The position numbers and the translations under genes are program-made. Shown in pieces: positions 17,921 to 26,977 of a DNA stretch of 53,718 nucleotides. Source of the DNA: Thermaerobacter marianensis (GTDB taxonomy: Bacteria > Bacillota > Sulfobacillia > DVGY01). How positions within the stretch are numbered: position 1 is the first letter of the stretch; every line of letters begins with the position of its first letter. The notes under the pieces are model-generated. The model saw nothing but the letters and a program-made list of their open reading frames with translations, was not told the origin of the DNA and did not search any database. The stretch is taken from contig DYGY01000014.1 in assembly GCA_020724425.1 (NCBI GenBank), forward strand, positions 1 to 53,718, in the 5' to 3' direction.

Positions 17921-20677
17921 ATGACCGACAAGAAGTTTTCTTCAGAGGAACAAGGCTGGCAGAGTATTGCAGAGGCCTTAAGTAGTCTGGGAACGGGAAC
18001 ACACGTGTTTTCCCGGGAAAGCAGTCGTTTACGCCTGATTACTCAGGCTGTTGAACGTATTGCAGCAGGTAGTGACTTAGAAGATATGTTTAAGTCTTTG
18101 AGCCGAGAGGTAAGAGAACTCTTCGGCTATACGCATGTGGGTGTATACCTTAAAGCAGAACTGGGTCAAAGACAGTTCTTCACTCTTGTCGCTCAGAGTT
18201 TCGCCTATGAGCAATACGAGATGCTTGAATATGAACAACCTTTGGACAAGGGTGTTTTTGGACGTGCTTTAAGAACCGGTGAGGTTCAGATAGTCAAGGA
18301 TGTTTCTAAAGACCCTGATTATGTGAATATGTTTTCTGATACAAAGTCTGAGATAGTTATACCCTTAAAGTTTGCAGGAGAGATGATGGGTGTTCTTGAT
18401 CTTCAAAGCCGAGACAAGGATGCCTTTCATGACGATGATATTCCTGCCCTCGTCATTTTAGCTAATCAGGTAGCTACTGCTGTGCGCATGAAAGAAACCT
18501 ATGATAACCTCTTGTTTGCTAACAAGGGTGCTAATGCTGTAGCTTCTAGTCTTAACCTGCAAGCAAGCCTTAGTGCTTTAGCAGATGTCATAAAAAAAGA
18601 AAACGGAGAAATCTACATGGGCATTCTCTATCCTGTTGAAGGGGATGAAAGTAGGTTTACTCTGGAAGCCATATATCCTGCCAATATTAAGGGGTTACAG
18701 CCAGGTAGCACCTGGGAATCAGGTAATTCCACCTTCTATAAACTCCTAAGAGCACCAGAAACAATCGTTGTCGATCTTTTAGAATGGCCTAATAGACCAC
18801 TAATTATTGAAATGGTTGTTCAAGCTGGTTTTGAAAAGATTCTCACATTACCTCTAGTTGTTGGAAATAAGGCGGAAGGGCTTTGGGCTATTGCTTTTAG
18901 GAACACCAGCAACTATTACATTAATCAGTTAAAGAATCGTTTGGAACCGGTAGCTAATAGCCTAGCTTTAACTGTACAGAATTCTAAATCTTTTAAAAAG
19001 CTAGAGAGATTTTCTTTAGCTAGTATCCGTACTCTAGTGGCTGCCGTTGATGCCAAGGATAGATATACCCGTCAGCATTCAGAAAATGTAGCCAAACTAG
19101 CTAAAGCTATAGCCATCGAAGCCTCCTTGCCAGAACAAGATGTAAAAAACATTGAACTAGCAGGCCTATTACATGATATCGGCAAGATTGGTATTCCTGA
19201 TCAGATACTTAATAAGCCGGCTGCTTTAGATAGTGCCGAACAGGCTATCATGATGGCTCATGCCGAGATGGGTGCCTTAATTCTTGAAGAGAGTGGCATC
19301 TATCCAGAACTAACAAAACTAGTTCGCCACCATCATGAATGGTGGAATGGCAGAGGCTATCCTGATGGACTTAAAGGTAAAGAAATACCATTTGGAGCCG
19401 TAATTCTTGCTGTGGCTGAAGCCTATGACAGTATGACTTCTAACCAGGTATATCGTAAAGCCATGTCTCCTAAAGAAGCTATTGAGGTTTTACAAACAAA
19501 TGCCGGCACCCAGTTCTGTCCTGATTCTGTAAGCACCTTAATAAAGGTACTAAACAAACAAGGTCTTTTAGATAAAGGTCATACCATAACTGAAAAAGAT
19601 CTTGAAGATACCTCATTGGCCAAGGAAACTGTACCTATTAATTCAAAAGCCCTAGCTGTCCTCTACCGAATTACTGAAGAGATGGATAGCATTCTTGATA
19701 TGAACTATCTCCTGAATCGTATTACCCATATCCTTAAAGAAGAGTTAGCCTTTGAAGATCTAGGCCTCCTGTTGCTCGATGAAGATACCAATAATCTTCT
19801 GGTACAGAATTTTGCTGGTAGAGGTGAAGAGTGGCACCAAATGGTTGTTCCTTCAAACAAGAGTATCAGTGGTCAGGTTGTTAGATCCGGTCAACCAAAA
19901 ATAGTTAGCAACACAGAAAAAGAACCACTATACTATGAAGGTTTAAAAGGTGTTAAATCTGAGCTCTTTGTGCCATTGAAAATTAAAGGCCGGACCATCG
20001 GAGTTATTGTTGCTCAAAGCAGAAGGTATAACGCTTTTACAGAAAACGACTTGAAGCTTCTCTCAACTGCTAGCAGCCATATAGCTTCAATTATTGAAGT
20101 GGCCAGGCTCCATGAGGCCGTAAGAGAGGCAGCAAGTACTGATTCTCTTACAGGACTATATAACCGACGCTATTTTATGGAAAGACTCGAAGAAGAAATC
20201 TCAAGATCCATGAGAAATTCCAAGCCTTTCTCAGTAGTTATGCTTGATGTTGACTTCCTTAAGTCAGTCAATGATACCTATGGTCATCTTTATGGTGATG
20301 CCTATCTCTGCTATATAGGTAAGACCCTAAAAGACTCAATTAGAGGATCTGATGTCATAGCCCGATTTGGTGGCGATGAATACATCATTATGCTTCCAGA
20401 GACTGATTATGATGGTGCCTTCTATCTACTGAACAGGACAATTCATAAACTATCCTCTAAACCAGTCCAGCTTGAAGCCTATAGCATGTGCAACTCATCC
20501 CAGGCGAACCTACCAGAGAAACAGGATCTGTATGTGGAAGTTACACCATCAGTTTCCTTTGGTATCGCGTCATTCCCAGCCGATGGAACAAGTCGGGATG
20601 AATTAATAAAGGTGGCTGATCGTCGCCTTTATACAGGAACAAGTGGTAAAGCCAGACATACCCAGGGCAATAAATGA
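17921..20677 (+). CDS. GAF / HD-GYP / GAF / GGDEF c-di-GMP turnover protein
   Basis: This soluble protein of about 918 residues can in principle both break down and make cyclic di-GMP. Order: GAF (about 40-195), a second GAF-like region (about 210-345), HD-GYP (about 365-535) with GLLHDIGKIGIPDQILNKPA, RHHHEWWNGRGYPDGLKG and VAEAYDSM, a further GAF (about 590-735), then GGDEF (about 745-910) with DSLTGLYNRRYF and RFGGDEYIIMLPETD. The active-site motif is GGDEY. An RGSD inhibition-site motif sits five residues before it, so product feedback is expected. ATG 17921 with GGGGTGA upstream is preferred to an in-frame TTG at 17894. A c-di-GMP riboswitch lies 8 kb downstream. No membrane segments are seen. 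Confidence 0.93.
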   Translation: MTDKKFSSEEQGWQSIAEALSSLGTGTHVFSRESSRLRLITQAVERIAAGSDLEDMFKSLSREVRELFGYTHVGVYLKAELGQRQFFTLVAQSFAYEQYEMLEYEQPLDKGVFGRALRTGEVQIVKDVSKDPDYVNMFSDTKSEIVIPLKFAGEMMGVLDLQSRDKDAFHDDDIPALVILANQVATAVRMKETYDNLLFANKGANAVASSLNLQASLSALADVIKKENGEIYMGILYPVEGDESRFTLEAIYPANIKGLQPGSTWESGNSTFYKLLRAPETIVVDLLEWPNRPLIIEMVVQAGFEKILTLPLVVGNKAEGLWAIAFRNTSNYYINQLKNRLEPVANSLALTVQNSKSFKKLERFSLASIRTLVAAVDAKDRYTRQHSENVAKLAKAIAIEASLPEQDVKNIELAGLLHDIGKIGIPDQILNKPAALDSAEQAIMMAHAEMGALILEESGIYPELTKLVRHHHEWWNGRGYPDGLKGKEIPFGAVILAVAEAYDSMTSNQVYRKAMSPKEAIEVLQTNAGTQFCPDSVSTLIKVLNKQGLLDKGHTITEKDLEDTSLAKETVPINSKALAVLYRITEEMDSILDMNYLLNRITHILKEELAFEDLGLLLLDEDTNNLLVQNFAGRGEEWHQMVVPSNKSISGQVVRSGQPKIVSNTEKEPLYYEGLKGVKSELFVPLKIKGRTIGVIVAQSRRYNAFTENDLKLLSTASSHIASIIEVARLHEAVREAASTDSLTGLYNRRYFMERLEEEISRSMRNSKPFSVVMLDVDFLKSVNDTYGHLYGDAYLCYIGKTLKDSIRGSDVIARFGGDEYIIMLPETDYDGAFYLLNRTIHKLSSKPVQLEAYSMCNSSQANLPEKQDLYVEVTPSVSFGIASFPADGTSRDELIKVADRRLYTGTSGKARHTQGNK

Positions 20678-20713
20678 AAAAAGCTTCAAATCTTAGCAGG
20701 AGATTTACCTAGC

Positions 20714-20721
20714 TTGTCGAA
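20714..20721 (+). promoter_or_regulatory. Candidate Spo0A box
   Basis: TTGTCGAA matches the core 0A box exactly. It lies 36 bases after the GGDEF gene, upstream of both the operon terminator and the S-layer gene promoter. It is a short motif and could be chance. Confidence 0.3.
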
Positions 20722-20773
20722 ACATGTAGAATGAAAAAGCAATTTCCTCATCTAATCATAAATTAAGTTGATT

Positions 20774-20836
20774 TTCCTTGTTCGGCGGTTACCCATACCA
20801 CGACACCCACCATCCGGCCGAACAAGGAATTTTTTT
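20774..20836 (+). terminator. Rho-independent terminator of the signalling operon
   Basis: TTCCTTGTTCGGC (20774-20786) pairs perfectly with 20817-20829 over 13 bp and is followed by seven Ts. The loop is unusually long, 30 nt, and rich in ACC repeats. It closes the transcript that began at the racemase gene. Confidence 0.92.
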
Positions 20837-20884
20837 GCCCAAATATCCTCTTTGTTACAGTTTGGTTACACATCGCCAAAAACC

Positions 20885-20913
20885 TTGAACAATCAAAATG
20901 ACCTCTGTATAAT
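20885..20913 (+). promoter_or_regulatory. Sigma-A promoter of the S-layer-type gene
   Basis: TTGAAC (20885-20890), a 17-bp spacer and a perfect TATAAT (20908-20913). The start near 20920 lies about 350 bases ahead of the start codon, leaving a very long leader. Confidence 0.85.
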
Positions 20914-20919
20914 CAGAAT

Positions 20920-21261
20920 TAGCTTAGATGGCAACTCCTGAGTACCCATATCAAGTTTAACTCTAAAATCGGTAACTACCAAAGTTACCGAATGGGTGTA
21001 GGACGAGCCACTAGAAAATAGCCTGGAGGGTCTGGACACCCTTACACCCTTAGGCAAGAGGATCCTTGACAAGTGAATACACTTTTTTAGAGGATTCCTC
21101 GCGCCTCAGAAACCTCCGGAAACTATTTTCAAGGCCTGAAGGTCCACTGCCTTGAGAGAGGGTAACACCTACTTGAAGGGAGGGATTGTCCGACACTGAG
21201 GAGGAGTACAGACGGACAATGTAGAAATGGGTTTCTCAGTAACTTATTAACAAAATAAAAG
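20920..21261 (+). promoter_or_regulatory. Long structured 5' leader of the SLH surface protein mRNA
   Basis: This gene-free leader has many paired arms. CGGTAACT/AGTTACCG (20970-20977 with 20983-20990) sits inside ACCCAT/ATGGGT (20944-20949 with 20992-20997). The stretch ATGGGTGTA can instead pair with TACACCC near 21044, so two folds compete. GCCT/AGGC (21021 with 21052) encloses AGGGT/ACCCT. AAGTG/CACTT (21071-21075 with 21080-21084) lies in a longer stem. CAAGGC/GCCTTG spans 21130-21154. ATTGTCCG/CGGACAAT (21185-21192 with 21213-21220) has ACTGAG in its loop, complementary to CTCAGT at 21235-21240, a likely pseudoknot. I recognise no known riboswitch. Roles in mRNA stability or translational control are both plausible. 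Confidence 0.65.
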
Positions 21262-21272
21262 GAGGAAACACA

Positions 21273-23243
21273 ATGAGGAAAATGAGGAAACTTCTAGCAG
21301 TTACCTTGGTTGCTGCTATGGTCCTCGGCGTATTCAGCGTAGGTTTTGCTGCTTCTTCAGTAAAGAACACAGCCTTTACTGATGTTGCTGCAGATCATGA
21401 AGCTGTAGGCCAATTTGGACTCTTAAATGCACTTGGAATTTTCAAGGGTTATGGTGATGGTACAGTAGGTCCTAACGACACATTAACCCGTGAGCAGTTC
21501 GCAACTGTAGTAGTACGTATGTTAGACAGAACCAAGACAGCTGATGCTGTTGCTAACTTCCCAACCAACTTTAGCGATGATGACGCTATCAGCAGTTGGG
21601 CACGTGGTTCCGTAGTAGTAGCTTCTAACATGGGTATCATCACTGGTTATCCAGATGGAAGCTTCAAGCCACAGGGTAACGTAACATTTGCTGAAGCATA
21701 TGCAATGTTAGCTAGAGCATTAAAACTTGATGCAGCAGCCGTTGGATCTTGGCCAACTAACTACATCATGTTGGCTAATGAAATCGGTCTAGATGCTGGT
21801 GTTGACACCCTAGCTAATATGCCTATTACTCGTAGCGAAATGGCTATCATGACAGTCAACGCTATGAAAGATGACCACACCTGGAATAAAACAACTGAAG
21901 TTCTTGTACCAGCAAGTACTACCTCTTTATTAGCAGGTCGTACAGTTACTGGTTATACAGCAGATTTTGCTACAGCAGGTTTAACATTTGCTGATAACGT
22001 AACAATTACTGGTGCTAAGAGCGTTTCTGAACTAGCTGGTTTTGGTGGTTGGTATGTTCTCAATGCAGATGGTAAAGTAGTATTTGTTGCTGCTGAATCC
22101 TATGGTAAGGCAGTAGCTAACAGCATTACCGCTACAGGTGTTGATGCAACTCTCGGTAGCTACTTCACCTTATCAGATGGAAGTAAAGTATTCTGGAACA
22201 GTGGAACTCCACAAACAGGTACCATCAATGGTGTAGGAGCTAATGCTTCCAACTTAGTAGTCGGTGACAAAGTTAACTTCACTTTCAATACAGCTGGTAC
22301 AATGGTATCCTTCACAGCTGAGAGAGTAAACTTGACTAACGGTGTTGTTACCACAGCTGGTACTGCTACCGGTACAACTCCTGTTATCGCTACATTTGCA
22401 ATCGGTGCCGATGTCTTTGATATCACTGAAACTACCAAGATTACCGTTAACGGAGAAGCAGCTACTTATGCAGCTCTTACCGCTAATGTAATCATTGATG
22501 AGCTAGTTGTTGACTCAACAGTAGCCGCTACCAATGGTGATACTGCTTTGAGTATTAAAGCAACTAAGAAGACTTATACAGGTCAGTTCAAGTCAACCTA
22601 TCAGTTGACTACATCTGCCGGTACTGTTAGCTATCTTGATTTCACTCAAGATGGTGGTACTACCCTCAACACATTTGTTGATGGAATCAATGCTGGTCCT
22701 GGCCTAACTGGAAACAATTACTACACTGTATACTTCAACGCTAGCAATGAAGTGCGTTTGGTTACCGGAGCCATTGCTTCCGAGCAGTTAGCAAGGCTTG
22801 ATAGCTTCAATGCAACAACAGGTAAGTTATTTACCAATAAAGATGGTGTTGTAAAAGAGTATACCCAGGAAGCTGGTTATGCTGGAACTGCACTAGCTTC
22901 TGGTCAAATCGGTTTCTATCTTGATATCGTAGTAGAACCAGATGGAACTTACAGCGATATCAAACCAGCCACAAACAAGTGGGTTAACACTTATGTAGCT
23001 GGAACCGGTGGAAACATCGTAACTGTATTCAGCATTGATAGTGCAACTGGCGTAGTTATCTTCAAAGTAGAAACTAGAGACGCTGCTGATGTTGTTACAG
23101 GTACAGCTTACCATGCATTAGGTAGCACAGCATTTGTCACATTCGATGCAAGTGGAGCCGCTGGCAGCTTATCAGCAGGCGACAAAGTTAACGTATTCGA
23201 TCGCGCTGGCGTTGCTGGTGGACAGATCGTTGTCAAGAAATAA
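21273..23243 (+). CDS. S-layer homology domain surface protein, likely abundant
   Basis: This 656-residue secreted protein is probably a main cell-surface protein. A signal peptide occupies residues 1-27, with cleavage after VGFAA. Three SLH repeats follow (about 33-200): FTDVAADHEAVGQFGLLNAL with LTREQFATVVVRML, then SSWARGSVVVASNMGIITGY, then a more divergent third repeat ending ITRSEMAIMTVNAM. SLH domains bind pyruvylated wall polymers. The rest (200-656) is rich in Thr, Ala, Gly and Val, looks like beta-strand repeats and matches nothing I know. GGAGG lies just before ATG 21273. The strong promoter, long leader, strong terminator and codon use more uniform than neighbours all suggest high expression. 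Confidence 0.9.
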   Translation: MRKMRKLLAVTLVAAMVLGVFSVGFAASSVKNTAFTDVAADHEAVGQFGLLNALGIFKGYGDGTVGPNDTLTREQFATVVVRMLDRTKTADAVANFPTNFSDDDAISSWARGSVVVASNMGIITGYPDGSFKPQGNVTFAEAYAMLARALKLDAAAVGSWPTNYIMLANEIGLDAGVDTLANMPITRSEMAIMTVNAMKDDHTWNKTTEVLVPASTTSLLAGRTVTGYTADFATAGLTFADNVTITGAKSVSELAGFGGWYVLNADGKVVFVAAESYGKAVANSITATGVDATLGSYFTLSDGSKVFWNSGTPQTGTINGVGANASNLVVGDKVNFTFNTAGTMVSFTAERVNLTNGVVTTAGTATGTTPVIATFAIGADVFDITETTKITVNGEAATYAALTANVIIDELVVDSTVAATNGDTALSIKATKKTYTGQFKSTYQLTTSAGTVSYLDFTQDGGTTLNTFVDGINAGPGLTGNNYYTVYFNASNEVRLVTGAIASEQLARLDSFNATTGKLFTNKDGVVKEYTQEAGYAGTALASGQIGFYLDIVVEPDGTYSDIKPATNKWVNTYVAGTGGNIVTVFSIDSATGVVIFKVETRDAADVVTGTAYHALGSTAFVTFDASGAAGSLSAGDKVNVFDRAGVAGGQIVVKK

Positions 23244-23257
23244 TAACGCTTAACATG

Positions 23258-23292
23258 AGAAGAGAGACTTTAACGGTCTCTCTTCTTTTTTT
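23258..23292 (+). terminator. Rho-independent terminator after the SLH gene
   Basis: AGAAGAGAGAC (23258-23268) pairs perfectly with 23276-23286 and runs straight into TTTTTT. Confidence 0.95.
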
Positions 23293-23387
23293 GTGTTTCT
23301 ACACAAAACCTTAACAATTGCTCCACATGTTTTCCATTTCTTCAGGTTACTATGTATATTAAGCAAGCAGTGAAAGGGGCAAGTAAC

Positions 23388-25070
23388 ATGAAGAAGTGGA
23401 TAATTCCAATGGTAATTGTATTATTGATAGCTGGATATTTTGGATACTCTAGTTTTTTTGGATCGGATGAGGATGAAGTGATCTCATATACCTCTACTAG
23501 GGTAGATTATAGAGATCTTTCTGTAATGGTTAGTGGGGCAGGTACAGTCGGAGTTACAGATGAGGTAAGTATCAAAGCAAAGGCTAATGGAGAGGTTAGC
23601 GTTGTCAATTTTGAGGAGTTAGATTATGTAGTGGCAGGTTATGAACTTTTGAAATTTAATCCTGATTCACTTGAAAGTCAGATCTTGCAGACACAGCTTG
23701 ACATAGCAGATGCTGAGAGAAAGCTAAGTTTGATGCTGAGTCCTGATGAGGGTGCTGTACAATCTTCTTCTCTGAAATTAAAGCAAGCTGAGGATAATTT
23801 GGCTTTAAGATTAGCTGATCTTGAGAAGTTGAGTGTTGAGGCACCTGTTAGTGGAATTGTTAGTGATATAGGTGTAAAAATCGGAGATGATGTTAGTACC
23901 AGTAGTTTGTTGATGAAGATCACCAATCCTGATTCTATGGTGGTGACGGTTCCTGTCTTGGAAGAGGAGATTACTAACGTTAGTATCGGTATGGATGTAA
24001 GTGTTCTTGTTCTCACTCTAGCACAGTATGGTCAGGGTACTGTTGTGGATATCTCTGATACTACTCGGTTGGATGGTAGAGCCAGGGTCTATGATGTTAC
24101 GGTAGCTCTAAGTAGTCTCCCTGAGGGAACTAGAAGTGGAATGAGTATTGAGATAGGTATTCCTAGGGCTGATGATACTAAGTATTATGCCAGAGGTAAT
24201 GCAATATATAGTGAGCAGATTCTGGTTAAACCCCGCATCTCCGGTACTGTAGATGAGATCCTTGTTAAAGAGGGAGACATCGTTAAAGCAGGGGATCTAC
24301 TAGTTAGACTCAAGAGTGATACCCTTGACTCTCAGATAGAGAGTGCTAGGTTAGATGTGGAACAGGCACAGCTAAATCTAGATAATCTATTAAGTGTCTC
24401 TGCAGAAGACATAGCAATACAGAAACAGAGGATAGAGCTATTAAAGCTTAAATTAGACGGCTTATATAAGGATCTTAACAACCTAACTGTAACAGCTCCT
24501 ATTGAAGGTACTGTAACATACAAAGGAGTTAATGAAGGTGATTGGGTAAACAATGGTACTTTGTTAGCAACAATCACTAACCAGGAACAAATGCAGGTAG
24601 TTGTAGATGTTGATGAGTTGGATATTATCAGGGTTGAAGAAGGTCAGAGGGCTAAGGTATATATTGATGCGGTATCTGATAGGGTTTATGAAGGTACAGT
24701 TGTTAGTATAGGGAGTGCTGGTAGGGTTAAGGATGGTATGTCTACCTTTGCTGTCACTATTCTTTTAGATGATAATGAGTTTTTGAGACCGGGTATGACT
24801 GCTTATGCTGAGATTATTCTTGAGGGTAGAGAGAATGTCCTAGTTGTACCTAGTTCGGCTGTTTTTGAGAGAAATAATAAGACTATGGTGAGGATTCTTG
24901 TTGATGGTGAACCTGTCAGTATAGAGGTTGAAGTAGGGATGAGGACTGATGGCCTTGTTGAGATAGTTAGTGGGTTAAATCCTGGTGATAGGGTGATTAC
25001 TAGTAGTTATCAGGAGAGTTCTAGTACTAGTAGTCCGAGTATGTTTACGCTTCCGGGTGGTGGTAAGTAA
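23388..25070 (+). CDS. Export adaptor (HlyD/MacA-like) with internal duplication
   Basis: This adaptor of about 560 residues serves the MacB-type exporter encoded next. ATG 23388 behind AAAGGGG is preferred; an in-frame ATG at 23352 has no ribosome site. A transmembrane helix lies at about residues 4-21. The extracellular part contains the adaptor fold twice: a lipoyl-like domain, coiled-coil pair and beta-barrel from about 35 to 275 (VEAPVSGIVSDIGVKIGDDV), then again from 276 to 520 (KPRISGTVDEILVKEGDIV, VTAPIEGTVTYKGVNEGDWV). Single-copy adaptors are usually 350-420 residues. Its stop overlaps the ATPase start by one base. What is exported is unknown. Confidence 0.88.
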   Translation: MKKWIIPMVIVLLIAGYFGYSSFFGSDEDEVISYTSTRVDYRDLSVMVSGAGTVGVTDEVSIKAKANGEVSVVNFEELDYVVAGYELLKFNPDSLESQILQTQLDIADAERKLSLMLSPDEGAVQSSSLKLKQAEDNLALRLADLEKLSVEAPVSGIVSDIGVKIGDDVSTSSLLMKITNPDSMVVTVPVLEEEITNVSIGMDVSVLVLTLAQYGQGTVVDISDTTRLDGRARVYDVTVALSSLPEGTRSGMSIEIGIPRADDTKYYARGNAIYSEQILVKPRISGTVDEILVKEGDIVKAGDLLVRLKSDTLDSQIESARLDVEQAQLNLDNLLSVSAEDIAIQKQRIELLKLKLDGLYKDLNNLTVTAPIEGTVTYKGVNEGDWVNNGTLLATITNQEQMQVVVDVDELDIIRVEEGQRAKVYIDAVSDRVYEGTVVSIGSAGRVKDGMSTFAVTILLDDNEFLRPGMTAYAEIILEGRENVLVVPSSAVFERNNKTMVRILVDGEPVSIEVEVGMRTDGLVEIVSGLNPGDRVITSSYQESSSTSSPSMFTLPGGGK

Positions 25071-25801
25071 TGATTGAAGTAAGGGAAGTAACTAAGATCT
25101 ATGATACCGGGAAGGTAAAGGTTCCTGCTTTAAGAGGAATAAACCTAAGTATTAATGAGGGTGAGTTTGTCTCGATTATGGGTCCTTCTGGTTCTGGTAA
25201 ATCTACATTTATGAATCTATTAGGTTGTCTTGATAGACCTACTTCAGGGACATATGTACTTGCAGGGGAAGAAGTGAGCAAAAAGAGTGATTATGAGTTG
25301 GCTCGGGTAAGGAACAAGAGTATTGGTTTCATTTTTCAAAGCTATAATCTGTTACCTAGGTTGACTGCTTTAGGTAATGTAGAGTTACCTCTGGTATATA
25401 GGGGTATACCCGTAAAGGAAAGAAGAGAGAGAGCTATTAAGGCTATGGAGGCTGTGGGTTTACAGGATAGGATGAATCATAAGCCTTCAGAGTTATCTGG
25501 TGGGCAGCAGCAGAGGGTAGCTATCGCGAGAGTACTAGCTAGTTCCCCTGACATTATTCTAGCTGATGAACCTACAGGGAATCTAGATACCAGAACTGGT
25601 GAAGAGATTATGGCTATCTTTCAGGAGTTGCATACAGAGGGTAGGACCATCGTTATTGTAACTCATGAAGAGGACATAGCTAATCATACTGAAAGAGTCA
25701 TTCGTTTTCGCGATGGTCTTCTAGAAAAAGATGAAAAGATAATTGAACCTGTTAGGGCAGTAGATGTACTGGAGATGCTTCCTAAGGAGGTGGCCATATG
25801 A
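25070..25801 (+). CDS. MacB/LolD-type ABC exporter ATPase
   Basis: This 243-residue ATPase drives a mechanotransmission-type exporter. It has Walker A GPSGSGKSTFMNLLG (about residue 39), Q-loop FIFQSYNLLPRLTALGNVELP, signature LSGGQQQRVAIARVLA (about 143), Walker B IILADEPTGNLD and the H-loop IVIVTHEED. The LLP..TA.GNVELPL pattern is typical of the MacB/LolD/FtsE group. It overlaps the adaptor gene by one base and the permease gene by four, so the three are translationally coupled. Confidence 0.95.
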   Translation: MIEVREVTKIYDTGKVKVPALRGINLSINEGEFVSIMGPSGSGKSTFMNLLGCLDRPTSGTYVLAGEEVSKKSDYELARVRNKSIGFIFQSYNLLPRLTALGNVELPLVYRGIPVKERRERAIKAMEAVGLQDRMNHKPSELSGGQQQRVAIARVLASSPDIILADEPTGNLDTRTGEEIMAIFQELHTEGRTIVIVTHEEDIANHTERVIRFRDGLLEKDEKIIEPVRAVDVLEMLPKEVAI

Positions 25802-26964
25802 ACTCCTGGGAAAGCTTTAAGGTAGCTTGGGCAGGTATTGTGGGTAACAAGATGAGATCATTTCTAACTATGTTGGGTGTAATTATTGGTGTGGCCTCAG
25901 TCATTATCCTGGTATCTATCGCTCAGGGTACCACTGAATCAATTAAAGCAGATATAGAGAATATGGGTTCAAATGTTATTACCATCATGACTCAGGGTGG
26001 TAGTGCTAGATTAACTTTGGATGATGTGGCCAAGTTAGAGGAGTCAATGACTACTGCGGTAGCAGTAGTACCAAGTACAACAGGGACAGTGACTCTTAAG
26101 TATGGTACTAATACTTATGAGACTACTCTAGAGGGCACTACTCAGGACTATCCTAGTCTAAGGAATCATGATATAGCCTATGGGTCATTCTTTGATGAAA
26201 AAGATGTTGATTCCAGAAGAAGAGTGGTTGTCTTAGGAAAAACAGTTGCTGAAGAATTGTTTGGTAGAGAGAATGCTTTAGGTGAAACAATTAAGGTTAA
26301 TGGTCAGAACTATACAGTTATTGGTGTTCTTGATGAAAAAGGTGCAGTAATGAATACTGATCGGGATGATATCATCTATATGCCAATCACTAGTGCGCAA
26401 AGGCTTCTAGGATCTACTCAGGTTAGGACCGTAAACATCCAAGCAGAGAGCAAAGAGGTAAATGCTTTAGCTGTTAATGAGATCAGAAGTTTCTTTGAAC
26501 AGAGATTTAACAATCCTGATGCAGCCAGAATATTTAGTCAGGATGACCTATTAGCCTCAGCAGACTCCATGGGTGCTACCCTAACACTGATGCTAGGTGC
26601 TATAGCCGGTGTTGCTCTGATTGTTGGTGGTATAGGTATTATGAATATAATGCTTGTGTCTGTAACAGAAAGGACCAGGGAAATAGGTATTCGCAAGGCT
26701 ATTGGTGCTACCAAAAAAGACATCCTAGGACAGTTCCTGGTTGAATCAATCATCCTAAGTATTTCTGGTGGTATTGTAGGTCTGTTTGCAGGGGTGGGCG
26801 GAACATTGCTAATTTCCAAAGTTGCTGATTGGCCTGCTGTTTTCTCACCGGTGTCATTTGTTGTAGCCTTTGGTTTTGCAGCTTTTGTAGGCTTATTCTT
26901 TGGGGTATATCCCGCCTACAAGGCAGCTAGTCTAGATCCGATAGAGGCTTTGAGATATGAATAG
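25798..26964 (+). CDS. MacB-type ABC exporter permease (FtsX domain)
   Basis: This 388-residue permease has one transmembrane helix near residues 20-42 (MRSFLTMLGVIIGVASVIIL), a large extracellular MacB_PCD domain (about 45-240), and an FtsX-type domain with three helices at the C-terminus (GIMNIMLVSVTERTREIGIR, GVYPAYKAASLDPIEALRYE). This is the standard topology for exporters acting on peptides, lipoproteins or antibiotics. ATG 25798 overlaps the ATPase stop as ATGA. Confidence 0.94.
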   Translation: MNSWESFKVAWAGIVGNKMRSFLTMLGVIIGVASVIILVSIAQGTTESIKADIENMGSNVITIMTQGGSARLTLDDVAKLEESMTTAVAVVPSTTGTVTLKYGTNTYETTLEGTTQDYPSLRNHDIAYGSFFDEKDVDSRRRVVVLGKTVAEELFGRENALGETIKVNGQNYTVIGVLDEKGAVMNTDRDDIIYMPITSAQRLLGSTQVRTVNIQAESKEVNALAVNEIRSFFEQRFNNPDAARIFSQDDLLASADSMGATLTLMLGAIAGVALIVGGIGIMNIMLVSVTERTREIGIRKAIGATKKDILGQFLVESIILSISGGIVGLFAGVGGTLLISKVADWPAVFSPVSFVVAFGFAAFVGLFFGVYPAYKAASLDPIEALRYE

Positions 26965-26977
26965 GAGGAGTATTTTT

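Noticed and set aside
20774-20836. Possible regulatory RNA with an ACC-rich 30-nt loop
   Set aside because: The 13-bp stem and seven-T run right after an operon are fully explained as a terminator; only the loop length is odd.
20920-21261. A second c-di-GMP or other known riboswitch in the S-layer leader
   Set aside because: None of the conserved aptamer blocks such as GACGCAAAGC with a GNRA loop is present.
21273-23243. Surface gene as horizontally acquired because its codon use differs from neighbours
   Set aside because: The bias is explained by high expression, and promoter, leader and SLH type fit the host.
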